DNA of 37,507 nt from a virus: positions 1-37,507 of IMG/VR virus record IMGVR_UViG_3300022072_000047. One strand, given 5' to 3'. Both the position numbers and the translations under genes were made by a program. The notes below the pieces were generated by a model that was given only the letters and a program-made list of their open reading frames with translations, made no database searches and was not told the origin of the DNA. Of the stretch, positions 21,858-30,782 are shown piece by piece. Position 1 is the first letter of the stretch. The number at the start of each line of letters is the position of its first letter.

Positions 21858-24800
21858 TATACTCCTTTACCGGTTAATGTTAGAATGTTATTGTGCTTAT
21901 TAGTTGTTGTGTTTCCGTTCCTCATGCTTGTAGCAAAACCATTTTTATCTATATTTACAACAGACGTTTGTTTGTTGTTTACAGCCGATTTAAGAGACTT
22001 TAATTCTCTAACAACGGATTCATTAGAATTTCTCTGAACGTTCACTATAGGTGTAGCTGAGTTGTTCATGTTGTATGCAGTGATATCATTATCCATTAAC
22101 ACTCCACCAAGCTCTTCCTTAAAGTGTAACTCTCTAGATTTATAGATTTTATCACCACTTTCAAGATACCTCATATTGGCTTTGCTTTCACCGTAACTCT
22201 TTACGTTACCTTGTCTATCTGTGTGTACTTCAGGTCTTTTTTCATCTACCATTGCCCAACCTTCAGGAGCATTCATTGTACCTCTAAAATACTCAGGTAC
22301 TGATTGTGATGATATAGCTGCAATCTTTGCTACAGTAAGCCCAGCAATAACAGCAGTTAAGGCAATAGCGCCAGGATATCCTGGATTAGCCCATGCACCG
22401 ATAATAGCTTGCGCTCCATCAATATTCGCATTAAAAATAGCCTGTTGTTTTTTAGCTTTGGCCTCTCTAATTTGTATCTTCCTTTTTTTAGCTTCATACT
22501 GTCTATCAATCTCTTCTTGTGCTGAAGCTGATTCACCAGCAAATAATATCTTTATATCTCTTTCTCTTTCAAGGTTTTCGTATTCATCTTCAAATCCTTG
22601 ATTAGATAAATTTGAAATAAAGTTAAAAGCCTCTTGAGCCATTTCAGCAATTTGATTAAAATGGAAAGCAAACTTCTCTATTCCTTCTTCAGCAGCTCTC
22701 TCCATAACAGTCCACATGTTCTCCCATTGTCCTGTGATTTCGTTTAACTGAAAGTTATTAAACATTTCATTGAACGTATCAAGACCGGCTTCTGAGAACA
22801 CATCTCCAGCAAAACTATTAAAGAATTCCCTCATAGCATTACTTGCTGCCTCTATTCCTTTAGCGTCCTCACTATCAGGCATATTTAATTCAGAAATTTG
22901 AGCATTCAGGTTCGCGATATCATCAGAAATAGATGCAGCTTTTGCATACATACCCATGGCTTTTGCTTCTCGTCTAGCTGCTATTAACTTCTCTTTACTC
23001 ATTTCTAAATAATGGATCAACCCTTCTCTCTGTATCTCTTTAGTGAAATCAAGCATTTTTTTCTCAATTTTCTCTCTAGAAAGACCTTGAGATATAAGTC
23101 TGTTTCTCTCAGCAGTTATAGCGTTAGTTTGCCAAGTTGTCATTTTCTGTGTAGCAAGTCTTAAGTCTTCTAATTCGGCTGCGATATGTGTTTTTGTTAT
23201 GGTTTTAATTCTTTCTTGCCCAGCTAAGTTTATTGCTACTTTCTCCTTAACAAACTTTTTCTCTATTAGTTTTTTAGATTCAGCACCTCCTTTAGTGGTT
23301 TCTATACCATAATCCCTAATTAACTCAGCGAGTTTCGCTTCTTCTACGACAAGGAGTTCATTAGCTTCTAATCGCATTTTTAAAGATAAATCCGTGTTTT
23401 CAGTAAGCTCTTTTAGAGCATCTATATTGGTTTGTAAATAAATCTTGTCGAGTTCATGTTTAGCTTTAGACTCTTCATCCGTTCCTTTAGCTTTATTTAA
23501 CCGTTCCCATGCTTCCTTTTCTTTATTAAGCACATCAATCCTATCTAGAATATCCGGAGCTTCAGGAGCAATAGATTTTTGTCTTTCAGCCTCTATATCT
23601 TCTAAATCTTGAAGAACATCCTTGAGTTCTCTTCTGTCGGAAGTTTTAAGCTTCCCTTTATCGTTTTCTAACCTACCTATTATATCCTCGTAATCAAGCC
23701 AAGTCTGCTCGTAACCTTTTATGGTTGCTTTTACCTCTTCTAACCCTCTTTTTTCCATGATAGTTAATGGCCCAGGTTCATAATCCGCTGGTAGTGCCAC
23801 TCCGGTAACTGTTTTTGGATTTAAACCTCTTGTGCCACCTTCGTCTACGTTTATATATTTGTCTTCATCTTCTGCCGCATCATCAATAGTTTGCTGTACA
23901 GCTCTTTGCTTCTTCTCGATATATGCTATTTGTTCATCAATAATCTTGGCTTTAGCTTTATTTATCTCTAGTTCTGTTTTTGCTGCATCTATCTGTGCTT
24001 GGCTCCTATCTCTTATTTCTTTTATCTCCTTCTCCATCTTAGCAGTTCTTTTTGCAGCTTGTTTAGCCTCCCACTTATCACCGTCTTCAATTGCTTTGTT
24101 CAGGTTTCTTTGAGCTTTAGCTGATCCATCTAGTTCGTCTGAAAAAGAGATTAAAAGACCAATAGCAAGTGATAATGCTGAGATTAAAAGACCAATAGGA
24201 TTAGCCTTTGTAGCCACATTTAAAGCTATCATTTCTATCTTCGCTGCTCGTAATCCTCCTTTAAATAACGCTGTCGCTATAGTCATCGCTGTTGTAACAG
24301 CTACATAAGCTCTACTAGCAACGGTAAGACTAATCATTATCCCTTTATAAATAGCCCATGCTTTTATAGCTTGGTATATCCATTTTACTAAAGTGCCTAA
24401 ATTAGAAGCTATTCCGTCAATTATTCTCATTAAAGTTTCGGACACATAGTTATCCCTTCCAAAATCCTCTACCAATATAGTCCATGCGTTTGTTAGTCTA
24501 CTAACAGCGGCTTGTAGTGTTTCTACTTTATCAACAGTATTTAGTCCAAATGCAATCTCAACTTGTTCAGCAAATTTAGGAAGTACATCCTTAGTGATAA
24601 CCTCTCCTTTCTTCAGCATTTCATCAAGTTCCCTAGTGGTTACACCCATAGAGTTCGCCATAATATCCATAGCACCAGGAAGTCTTTCCCCTAACTGACG
24701 ACGAAGTTCCTCTGTCGTTATCTTACCCTTAGAAACCATTTGCTCTAACGCTAAGAATATACCTTGAAGTTCATCTTTTTTAAGACCAAGTACACCGGCA

Positions 24801-26047
24801 GCTTTAGTCATTGTTCCAAATATCCTTTGCGTTGCCATCGCTGTAAGACCAGCTTGTTGAGTTGCTGCTCTAAACTTAATGTATCTATTTGTTATAGTAA
24901 CTAAATCAGCACCATAAGCTTGAGCCGTAGTTCTAAGAAAACTAGTGGTTTGATGTAATTCATATGTATTTTTTATAACAGCTTCCATAGAGAATCTCAT
25001 GGAATCCAACTTCTTCGTTAAAGAAAAAGCATTCTTTATTAGGCCAGCAAATAATGTAGCACCTCCAATAAGTCCGAAAGCTGAAACCAAACTTCGCACC
25101 CCTCTCATAGCGCCTTTTAAGCCTGTGTTAGTAAACTTTTGTGTAGCCGAGTTTGCGTGGTTTATTCTATTTGTTAGCTTATCATATTCTTTTTGCGCTC
25201 TTCTAGTTGCTCTTGAGTTCTTTCCTTGAGTAGTCATCAAGTCTTGAAGAACTTTTTTAGCTTCTTTTTGCTTTTCGACCAACTTGTTGTATGGCCTGTT
25301 CATTTCAATATAAGCTGCTTTCTGCCTTTGTAATGCTTCTTTGTTTCTTTGTATAGCATCAGCTTCTTTTAGCTTATTCTGTACAGCTTTTTTTGAATTC
25401 GCTGCGTCTCTTGCTGAAGTTTTTTCCCATTCCTTATAATCTTCATTAAGCTTCTTTAAGGAATCACTAGTTCTACCAATAGCGTTAGCATCCTCCTTCA
25501 TTTGCGCTGTTACCTGACCAGATATACCTTTTTCTCTAGCTGTTTTTTGAGCTTTTATTAACGCATCTTCTTTATCATAATAAGCAACTATTTTATCATG
25601 TCTTTTCTTCTCTGCCTCAGACAATCCTTGTATAGCATTTTGATTTTTAGCAATGTTATTTAATCTAGCTTGTTCAGCAGCTATATCTTTTTTTACTAAA
25701 GCGTCTTGTTTTGTGTAATAATCAACTATTTTATCATGTCTCTTCTTTTCAGCAGCCGTTAAACCTACTACACTATTCTGGAATTTAGCAATATTTTCTA
25801 ACTTCTTTTGCCATAAAGAAGTCTCTTTAGAACCTTGTGAATTCACAGTATTCTGTAAAGACTTTAAAGCTCCTTCAAGTTCTTTTATTTTCGCAGTTTG
25901 ATTTTCAGCGCCTAACCCTTGTTGTGCGAATTGTTTTGCATTAGCATTAAGCTTAGTTATCGTATCGTTTAAAGCCAATACACCCTGTTCAATGGCTGAA
26001 ACCATTGCTAGTGCTGCGTCCTTCGATTCTTGAAAATTATTACCCAT
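21857..26047 (-). CDS. Tail tape measure protein
   Basis: At 1396 aa it is the largest gene of the window. The N-terminal ~310 residues are coiled coil, including two 38-residue repeats. Residues about 340-510 match the phage tape measure N-terminal region: TTAQAYGADLVTITNRY, RIFGTMTKAAGVLG, EQMVSKGKITTEELRRQLGE, RLPGAMDIMANSMGV. Hydrophobic stretches (NPIGLLISALSLAIGLLIS) could insert in the host membrane. The rest is coiled coil. Length sets tail length; at roughly 0.15 nm per residue this predicts a tail near 200 nm, which supports a long siphovirus tail. It overlaps the preceding gene by 8 bases. Confidence 0.92.
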   Translation of the reverse strand: MGNNFQESKDAALAMVSAIEQGVLALNDTITKLNANAKQFAQQGLGAENQTAKIKELEGALKSLQNTVNSQGSKETSLWQKKLENIAKFQNSVVGLTAAEKKRHDKIVDYYTKQDALVKKDIAAEQARLNNIAKNQNAIQGLSEAEKKRHDKIVAYYDKEDALIKAQKTAREKGISGQVTAQMKEDANAIGRTSDSLKKLNEDYKEWEKTSARDAANSKKAVQNKLKEADAIQRNKEALQRQKAAYIEMNRPYNKLVEKQKEAKKVLQDLMTTQGKNSRATRRAQKEYDKLTNRINHANSATQKFTNTGLKGAMRGVRSLVSAFGLIGGATLFAGLIKNAFSLTKKLDSMRFSMEAVIKNTYELHQTTSFLRTTAQAYGADLVTITNRYIKFRAATQQAGLTAMATQRIFGTMTKAAGVLGLKKDELQGIFLALEQMVSKGKITTEELRRQLGERLPGAMDIMANSMGVTTRELDEMLKKGEVITKDVLPKFAEQVEIAFGLNTVDKVETLQAAVSRLTNAWTILVEDFGRDNYVSETLMRIIDGIASNLGTLVKWIYQAIKAWAIYKGIMISLTVASRAYVAVTTAMTIATALFKGGLRAAKIEMIALNVATKANPIGLLISALSLAIGLLISFSDELDGSAKAQRNLNKAIEDGDKWEAKQAAKRTAKMEKEIKEIRDRSQAQIDAAKTELEINKAKAKIIDEQIAYIEKKQRAVQQTIDDAAEDEDKYINVDEGGTRGLNPKTVTGVALPADYEPGPLTIMEKRGLEEVKATIKGYEQTWLDYEDIIGRLENDKGKLKTSDRRELKDVLQDLEDIEAERQKSIAPEAPDILDRIDVLNKEKEAWERLNKAKGTDEESKAKHELDKIYLQTNIDALKELTENTDLSLKMRLEANELLVVEEAKLAELIRDYGIETTKGGAESKKLIEKKFVKEKVAINLAGQERIKTITKTHIAAELEDLRLATQKMTTWQTNAITAERNRLISQGLSREKIEKKMLDFTKEIQREGLIHYLEMSKEKLIAARREAKAMGMYAKAASISDDIANLNAQISELNMPDSEDAKGIEAASNAMREFFNSFAGDVFSEAGLDTFNEMFNNFQLNEITGQWENMWTVMERAAEEGIEKFAFHFNQIAEMAQEAFNFISNLSNQGFEDEYENLERERDIKILFAGESASAQEEIDRQYEAKKRKIQIREAKAKKQQAIFNANIDGAQAIIGAWANPGYPGAIALTAVIAGLTVAKIAAISSQSVPEYFRGTMNAPEGWAMVDEKRPEVHTDRQGNVKSYGESKANMRYLESGDKIYKSRELHFKEELGGVLMDNDITAYNMNNSATPIVNVQRNSNESVVRELKSLKSAVNNKQTSVVNIDKNGFATSMRNGNTTTNKHNNILTLTGKGV
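25550..25801 (-). repeat. Two 38-residue repeats in the tape measure N-terminus
   Basis: Residues 83-120 and 129-166 are close copies (both with AEKKRHDKIV, then a Tyr pair, then DALVKK or DALIKA). The DNA copies share long runs, so this is an internal duplication of 138 bp that would lengthen the coiled coil. Confidence 0.75.
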
Positions 26048-26660
26048 TTGATTTTCGTCTTTCTTCGTTAATTTCGTTAGCTATATTATTTATTTCTAGC
26101 CACTTCTTAACACTTGTAGTCTTGATATCGATGTTGTTCTTGCCTGTTATCTGTTCAAGTAGAACCGCTTGCTTTTCTATACTTGATTCTTCTCCGGCTA
26201 ATTCGTTTTCTTTTTGCAATTCCTTTAACTCGTCTAGCTTTATCCCTAGCTTATTTTCGCTAGATTTTCTTTGCTGTAGTAGTCTTTTTACTTCTACCAA
26301 CTTCTTTGCTTTACGATTCCACTTATAACCCCATTCGCCTAAAGCTTCTATGTAAACTTCTAAAGTTTCTTCATGCATCTCCCTCTCAAATATTTCCTTT
26401 AAAAACATACCTGATACTTCATACCTGGTCTGTAGGTAAACAACTTCAGACATTAGCTGATGATAGTATGCAACAGTATTATCATCTATCAGTTCAGCCC
26501 ATTCTTTTTTAATAGCTTGCCAGCGCTCGTTAGCGTTTTTAGGTATAGACACTTCGTTATATCCATCAAATTCAACCACTAAGTAGTTAAAGTCTTGTGA
26601 CTTGTAAATAATATCGAAATTGTAAATCGGTAAATCACTACAATCTTTGTATAAATTCAT
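26040..26660 (-). CDS. Tail assembly chaperone-like protein (206 aa)
   Basis: Occupies the slot just before the tape measure gene where tail assembly chaperones (the G/GT type) lie, and overlaps it by 8 bases. The N-terminal half is mixed alpha/beta (DIIYKSQDFNYLVVEFDG) and helical (RWQAIKKEWAELID). The C-terminal half is a charged coiled coil. I see no programmed frameshift or second frame, so it would be a single-product chaperone. Assignment is by position and composition. Its transcript appears to start from a promoter after the terminator at 26770. Confidence 0.5.
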   Translation of the reverse strand: MNLYKDCSDLPIYNFDIIYKSQDFNYLVVEFDGYNEVSIPKNANERWQAIKKEWAELIDDNTVAYYHQLMSEVVYLQTRYEVSGMFLKEIFEREMHEETLEVYIEALGEWGYKWNRKAKKLVEVKRLLQQRKSSENKLGIKLDELKELQKENELAGEESSIEKQAVLLEQITGKNNIDIKTTSVKKWLEINNIANEINEERRKSNG

Positions 26661-26689
26661 TTATATGTTTTTAGATTTTTAATATGACT

Positions 26690-26747
26690 TTCCTTCTAGG
26701 ATCGGAGGAATTGTAATCGGTGTAGTCCTTTCGTAAAAGGCGATTAC
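26690..26747 (-). ncRNA. Structured 5' leader of the tape-measure operon
   Basis: Predicted leader between the promoter at 26761 and the ATG at 26660. An outer 7-bp stem (26741-26747 with 26713-26719) stacks without a gap on one side on an inner 5-bp hairpin, 26736-26740 with 26727-26731, with a 4-base loop. The other side has a 7-base bulge. A further hairpin pairs 26706-26710 with 26690-26694. The stems are perfect. It could control translation or mRNA stability of the chaperone and tape measure genes. No known riboswitch is recognised and the structure was not folded computationally. Confidence 0.4.
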
Positions 26748-26760
26748 TTGGTAGCTTCAG

Positions 26761-26794
26761 CAAATATACAAAAAAATCCCTCAAGAACCACCAA
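26761..26794 (-). promoter_or_regulatory. Putative promoter directly after a terminator
   Basis: TATATTTG (26768-26761) matches TAnnTTTG. TTG at 26794-26792 is 23 bases upstream and lies inside the terminator hairpin. Transcription would begin near 26754 and give a leader of about 95 bases. Confidence 0.45.
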
Positions 26795-26800
26795 GAGGGA
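26769..26800 (-). terminator. Intrinsic terminator after the 159-aa gene
   Basis: A minus-strand hairpin with a GC-rich 6-bp stem (26795-26800 with 26777-26782), a 12-base loop and a run of U from 26776 down. It separates the 159-aa gene from the chaperone and tape measure genes. Confidence 0.8.
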
Positions 26801-26869
26801 TAAACAACTTTCAAAACCTTCCAAATGAAAAATACATAAGTGAAGTGACTGCTAAGATAGTAATTTATT

Positions 26870-27349
26870 TTAGAATTCAAGCATTTGCGCATTTATTTTA
26901 TTTAACAAGAAAGGCTCTATGATTTCAACGTTAACTTTATGATTATGTTTCTCAGTAAGGTCGAATATCTCTCCGTATATCGATTCAAGTAGTGATTGCT
27001 TACCTCTTACAGTACCAATATCATATGTAGATTCATTAACATTCACCGAGTCTAAGTACATGTTTTCAAAAGTTTCTCCTGTCCAGTAGAAGTTGTAAGC
27101 CATTCCTGGAGTTTTAGGAGTGTAAACATTTTGAGCTTCGGCAAATCTTTCAGTATCAGGAGCATATGTTCCGTCTCCATCAGCATGCTCTAAAGCCATG
27201 TCTAAGGAGTTTTTACCTTTGTTTAATTGGCCATATTTAACTAAATCAATAATCTCTTGCTTATTAGCAATAACAGCCTCTTTACCCCATTGAGGTATCA
27301 TTTTTTTTATATTCGCTAAGTTCTTTAGAACTTGTTCTGTAACATTCAT
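26870..27349 (-). CDS. Small tail/neck-region protein (159 aa)
   Basis: Start placed at the ATG at 27349; the frame runs up to a TTG at 27364 inside a terminator. It is lodged between the tail tube and tape measure genes and flanked by a terminator on each side, so it is an isolated cistron. It contains QLNKGKNSLDMALEHA and a PGMAYNFYWTGETFENMYL segment, reminiscent of small tail-associated proteins in Bacteroidota prophages where a 'TG-F' motif is conserved. Function unknown. A minor tail or tube-capping role is possible. Confidence 0.55.
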   Translation of the reverse strand: MNVTEQVLKNLANIKKMIPQWGKEAVIANKQEIIDLVKYGQLNKGKNSLDMALEHADGDGTYAPDTERFAEAQNVYTPKTPGMAYNFYWTGETFENMYLDSVNVNESTYDIGTVRGKQSLLESIYGEIFDLTEKHNHKVNVEIIEPFLLNKINAQMLEF

Positions 27350-27363
27350 AATGTAAAGGTACA

Positions 27364-27395
27364 AAAAAGCCTCTGAACTTAATCAAAGGCTTTTT
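27364..27395 (-). terminator. Intrinsic terminator after the tail tube gene
   Basis: A perfect 9-bp stem (27387-27395 with 27364-27372) with a 14-base loop and U run on the minus strand. A-runs on both sides make it potentially bidirectional. It would end or lower transcription after abundant head and tube proteins. Confidence 0.8.
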
Positions 27396-27418
27396 AAAAA
27401 TTCTACAATTAATTCGTA

Positions 27419-28345
27419 CTATACTGTTGTAGCACTAGCTAATTGAGACTGATATAAGTCAGTATCTTTTAAGATAACTGTATTGTTTTCTGCTGAATCA
27501 TATAATCGAATAGCGATTATGTCATTAGCAGCTAATGCAGCCACGGTAAACGTGTAAGTACCTTCTGGACTTTCAACAACTGTTTGAGATTCAGTAACAC
27601 CATTTCTAGTGATTAAGAAATCTGTTGTTAAACCACCAACCCATGCGTTTTGGTTTTGTTTAGACTTAGCATTAACAACAATAGTTGTTCCTAAATCAGC
27701 AGGCACAGCGTCGAACGTAAGAACAACTTCGTTGATACCGTCTTCTTTTTGAGGTTGGTAACCACTAAGTTCCTTCTGAGAAATATAAAGATAATCACGA
27801 TCTAACTCACCACGTTCAGTCATTTGAAAGCCTAAACCTTCTTTCTGACCAACTGAATCAGTAGGGAATGATAACTTCATTGCTTGTAACATACCTATCG
27901 TAAATCCTCTAAGACTTCCAGTAGTTGATTTTGTACCTAAGATGTTTCCATCCCTGTCCACAAATAACACGTTGTAAGCACCAAAACTATTTAAAGAGTG
28001 TAAAGCTGCGTGAAAAGCCATACCATTAATAAACGTAAGAGCGAACTCATACATACCTAATGTTGCTACTTGCTTGGTTCCGTCTTCTAAAGTTTCAATA
28101 ACATCTTCTGAAGAATTATCAGAGAATGTTTTAGCTCCTTTTAAGATAATTAAATTACCTTCAGCCTGTACTTCTTGTACGTAAGTCTGATCTAGTGTTC
28201 TCGCACCATCAAATTCAAATCCATCAGGAGTGAACCACAATGCTGTAGCTTTCTTGATAAATTGTTTGCATCCTTTCGTGCCTGTTCCGAAAACTGCACC
28301 AGCGCCACATAGCACTAAATTGTAAATTGTGTTTAATATTGCCAT
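27419..28345 (-). CDS. Major tail tube protein (probable)
   Basis: At 308 aa, it lies between the connector genes and the tape measure, where the tail tube gene is expected, and is followed by a strong terminator as is usual for abundant products. The N-terminal two thirds are mixed beta (FTPDGFEFDGARTLDQTYV, LIILKGAKTFSDNSSEDVI). From about residue 205 there is a separable beta-sandwich part (EVVLTFDAVPADLGTTIVV, GTYTFTVAALAANDIIAIR) like the Ig-like domains often found on tube proteins. Function is by position; no family signature is certain. Confidence 0.6.
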   Translation of the reverse strand: MAILNTIYNLVLCGAGAVFGTGTKGCKQFIKKATALWFTPDGFEFDGARTLDQTYVQEVQAEGNLIILKGAKTFSDNSSEDVIETLEDGTKQVATLGMYEFALTFINGMAFHAALHSLNSFGAYNVLFVDRDGNILGTKSTTGSLRGFTIGMLQAMKLSFPTDSVGQKEGLGFQMTERGELDRDYLYISQKELSGYQPQKEDGINEVVLTFDAVPADLGTTIVVNAKSKQNQNAWVGGLTTDFLITRNGVTESQTVVESPEGTYTFTVAALAANDIIAIRLYDSAENNTVILKDTDLYQSQLASATTV

Positions 28346-28346
28346 T

Positions 28347-28592
28347 TTATTTAACTTTTTGGGTGGCTTTCAGATATCTAAATCCTTCTGCCGTTAATTT
28401 TATTTTTTCGCCTTTCTCTTTCCAAACTTCACCTACTTTAAATCTACGAGTAACGGTGTATGATTTGGTTTTAGGAGAATCGACTTTCTTTGAAGTAACC
28501 ACGACTTCTGCCTGGTCTTCAGGTAAACTCTCAATAGCTACTAAGCTTTTCTGACGAGTGCCTTTTTTGTTTTTGCGTTCTATTTTATCCAT
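28347..28592 (-). CDS. Small hypothetical protein in the connector region (81 aa)
   Basis: A Lys-rich N-terminus (KIERKNKKGTRQK) is followed by about 50 residues of likely beta strands (SYTVTRRFKVGEVWKEKG) and LTAEGFRYLKATQK. It ends one base before the tail tube start and begins 9 bases after the next gene, so it belongs to the head-tail operon. The small beta domain could bind another connector protein. Family unknown. Confidence 0.6.
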   Translation of the reverse strand: MDKIERKNKKGTRQKSLVAIESLPEDQAEVVVTSKKVDSPKTKSYTVTRRFKVGEVWKEKGEKIKLTAEGFRYLKATQKVK

Positions 28593-28601
28593 TTCTTTTA
28601 T

Positions 28602-29153
28602 TTAACATTGCTCATTAATATAATAACTTAAATCCAGGTTAACACTAAAACAATGAAACGGTTGCGTATCACTTAGTCTAATTCCTGAAGTCTCAAAACC
28701 CTGAAAAACATTCTTAATCCCTTTAGTAATCCCTGTTATTTCAAACCTCTCAAACGCATTGTCACGCAATATAGCGATAACATCTTGTTGGATTTTTTGG
28801 TCTTCTCTTTCAGTTCCAGCATAAGCTTTCTCAAGGTCTAACATGAATACAACTTTAACTTCGGCAAGAAACTTATTCTCGTCCTTAGTCTTGTGTTGTT
28901 GATTCTCAATAAATGCGAATACCAATGAATAATCATCATCGTAATAAACATCTACATAGTCTCCTTTTGTTGCGTTATACCACTCTGGGTTAATAGCGTT
29001 AGAGTTTGCGTCCGAGCTATGCTCATTCCTATAGACTCTACCATAAGCTGAAATGTCACCTTGTACGCTCGCTGAAAGCAAATCATATAAAGTATTCTTG
29101 ATATTCTCGATATCAACATCTATGCCTAACGGATTAGTGAGACTATTGTTCAT
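28602..29153 (-). CDS. Tail terminator / neck-like protein (183 aa)
   Basis: In the order capsid, adaptor, this gene, tail tube, it occupies the tail-completion slot. Size and mixed alpha/beta pattern (NTLYDLLSASV, LVFAFIENQQHKTKD, KFLAEVKVVFMLDLEKAY, then FSVNLDLSYYI at the end) fit tail terminator proteins, which cap the tube and join it to the head. Overlaps the upstream adaptor gene by 11 bases. No diagnostic motif. Confidence 0.5.
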   Translation of the reverse strand: MNNSLTNPLGIDVDIENIKNTLYDLLSASVQGDISAYGRVYRNEHSSDANSNAINPEWYNATKGDYVDVYYDDDYSLVFAFIENQQHKTKDENKFLAEVKVVFMLDLEKAYAGTEREDQKIQQDVIAILRDNAFERFEITGITKGIKNVFQGFETSGIRLSDTQPFHCFSVNLDLSYYINEQC

Positions 29154-29748
29154 GAGTTATAGTTCCTGAGACTTGCCCTTTAGTTATTGTTTTTAATAGA
29201 TTTCTTTGTGTGCCAAACCTTCTTTGGACAGATTCAATTTCATATCCGTATCTAGTTGCAACACCTAACGTGTAATTGTAGTTTGCGCCTCTAATAGCAA
29301 ACTTGTTAGGAGCTGAACGAAATACATCATAATTTAATCTACCTAAGAATTCTTCGGTAAGACGTTTGATACCGTTCTTTCTTGGTGAAGTTGAAATCAA
29401 CTCCGAAATAACGATAACCATTCTCAATGAGATTGCCTTATCGAATCCTCTAGGGTATAACACTAGTAAGTTATCGTCTACAGTATCTCTTTCAAAACTA
29501 TCATTAAGAACTTGAGTAACAGCTTGCTTCTTAATAACTTCTAGATAAGTCTGAAAATCAGCCTCGCTTATACCAGCTATAGGTTGACATTCTAAAACGT
29601 TTTCTAGAGTTATAGCGCTGTGTTCATCCTGAAAGTTTGAACCACTTTCGGAAAGTACATTCTCGGCTGAAAGAGAGAAGTCTATTGTGCCGTCTTCCCT
29701 CCAACCGATTCGTTTAACTAGTTCTAATGATAGTTCTGTTAGAGTCAT
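29143..29748 (-). CDS. Head-tail adaptor protein (probable, 201 aa)
   Basis: Directly after the major capsid gene (2-base gap) and before the tail terminator-like gene, the normal place of head completion/adaptor proteins that bind the portal ring. Mostly helical in the first 130 residues (VIKKQAVTQVLNDSF, KAISLRMVIVISELISTS), then a C-terminal beta segment (YTLGVATRYGYEIESVQ). Assigned by synteny; no sequence signature seen. Confidence 0.5.
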   Translation of the reverse strand: MTLTELSLELVKRIGWREDGTIDFSLSAENVLSESGSNFQDEHSAITLENVLECQPIAGISEADFQTYLEVIKKQAVTQVLNDSFERDTVDDNLLVLYPRGFDKAISLRMVIVISELISTSPRKNGIKRLTEEFLGRLNYDVFRSAPNKFAIRGANYNYTLGVATRYGYEIESVQRRFGTQRNLLKTITKGQVSGTITHEQ

Positions 29749-29750
29749 AC

Positions 29751-30773
29751 TTATGAGTTAGCTTGAACTACTTTAAAGATATGAGTTTCTGTAGCTGAAT
29801 TCAACCAAGAACCTTCAATAGCGTATGTTAATGCTATTTCATACTCGTCAACAACATCCTGAACATTACCACCTGAAGCAGCCGTGTCAGCAACGTTACG
29901 TTTAACGTGCATATCTAAGTTAAATCCAAATGCTGGATCAACCATTGTTGTGAATAAACCTTCGTTTGCTCCAACACTACCAGTTCCTCTACGGTTTAAC
30001 GGTTCGTTCCAAGTAGTCATACCTACTAATCCTTGCTCCCACATGAACATTGTAGCATCTGCTCCAATAGCCATTTGAGGCTCTTCTACGACAGTAATAC
30101 CAGCTAATGAATATTCTGTGTTATCAGCATTAGTTCGTCCGTTAGAAGCTAACTTTCTGTAGTCAGCAGCCATACGTTGGTCACCAACAGCAACAGTATT
30201 CATTTTATTATACTTGTTTAAAGCTTGAGTCGACTTAGCATATTCAAACACCATGTCTTTATCAGCTAAAGCATTGTCGTATTGGTCATTCGTAACTTCA
30301 TCAAATACCATTAACCCATCAGCACCTACTTCAGAACGGTTAGTATTTAACCAGGCTAAATTCGCTGTAGATAAATCAGTATAAAGCGAAATAAGCTTGT
30401 TTTTGATTTCATGTTGTAAGATATCTTCATAAGATAATCTGTTCATGTCAGCTTGTTTCGTTGAAACTTTGAATGTTTGCGTCATTCGAACGTAAGTAAT
30501 ATCCTTAACAAAAGAATCCGGGAAAGCTGCTGCTGCGTGAGAAGCTGATTTTGCCGATCCTGAAGCTGTATAAACTCTAGTGTTTATATCAACCTTTGTT
30601 GGTTGGATATCAGATTGCTTCAGAGCGTTAAGGTTACGGAAAGTATCGTTTTCCCCAGCCAATAACAACCTTGTCGCTGAATGTTGGTAGTCTCTAAACT
30701 CCCCTTTGTCAATTAAATTATTACTAGCTTTTGTAATAGCAGCTAATAATTGCGTGTCTGTAAGATTCGCCAT
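29751..30773 (-). CDS. Major capsid protein
   Basis: 340 aa, the typical size of HK97-fold major capsid proteins, and placed between a scaffold-like gene and the connector genes. It has an Ala-rich N-terminal arm, a helical spine-like region (YEDILQHEIKNKLISLYTDL) and a C-terminal beta-rich domain (GLFTTMVDPAFGFNLDMHV, then DEYEIALTYAIEGSWLN). There is no obvious N-terminal delta/protease cleavage domain, in line with the separate scaffold gene upstream. Identified by synteny and composition rather than by motif. Confidence 0.75.
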   Translation of the reverse strand: MANLTDTQLLAAITKASNNLIDKGEFRDYQHSATRLLLAGENDTFRNLNALKQSDIQPTKVDINTRVYTASGSAKSASHAAAAFPDSFVKDITYVRMTQTFKVSTKQADMNRLSYEDILQHEIKNKLISLYTDLSTANLAWLNTNRSEVGADGLMVFDEVTNDQYDNALADKDMVFEYAKSTQALNKYNKMNTVAVGDQRMAADYRKLASNGRTNADNTEYSLAGITVVEEPQMAIGADATMFMWEQGLVGMTTWNEPLNRRGTGSVGANEGLFTTMVDPAFGFNLDMHVKRNVADTAASGGNVQDVVDEYEIALTYAIEGSWLNSATETHIFKVVQANS

Positions 30774-30782
30774 AACTTTTTA

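Noticed and set aside
26671-26892. 73-aa minus-strand frame
   Set aside because: It spans the intrinsic terminator, promoter element and structured leader and begins inside the end of the 159-aa gene. Composition is unlike its neighbours.
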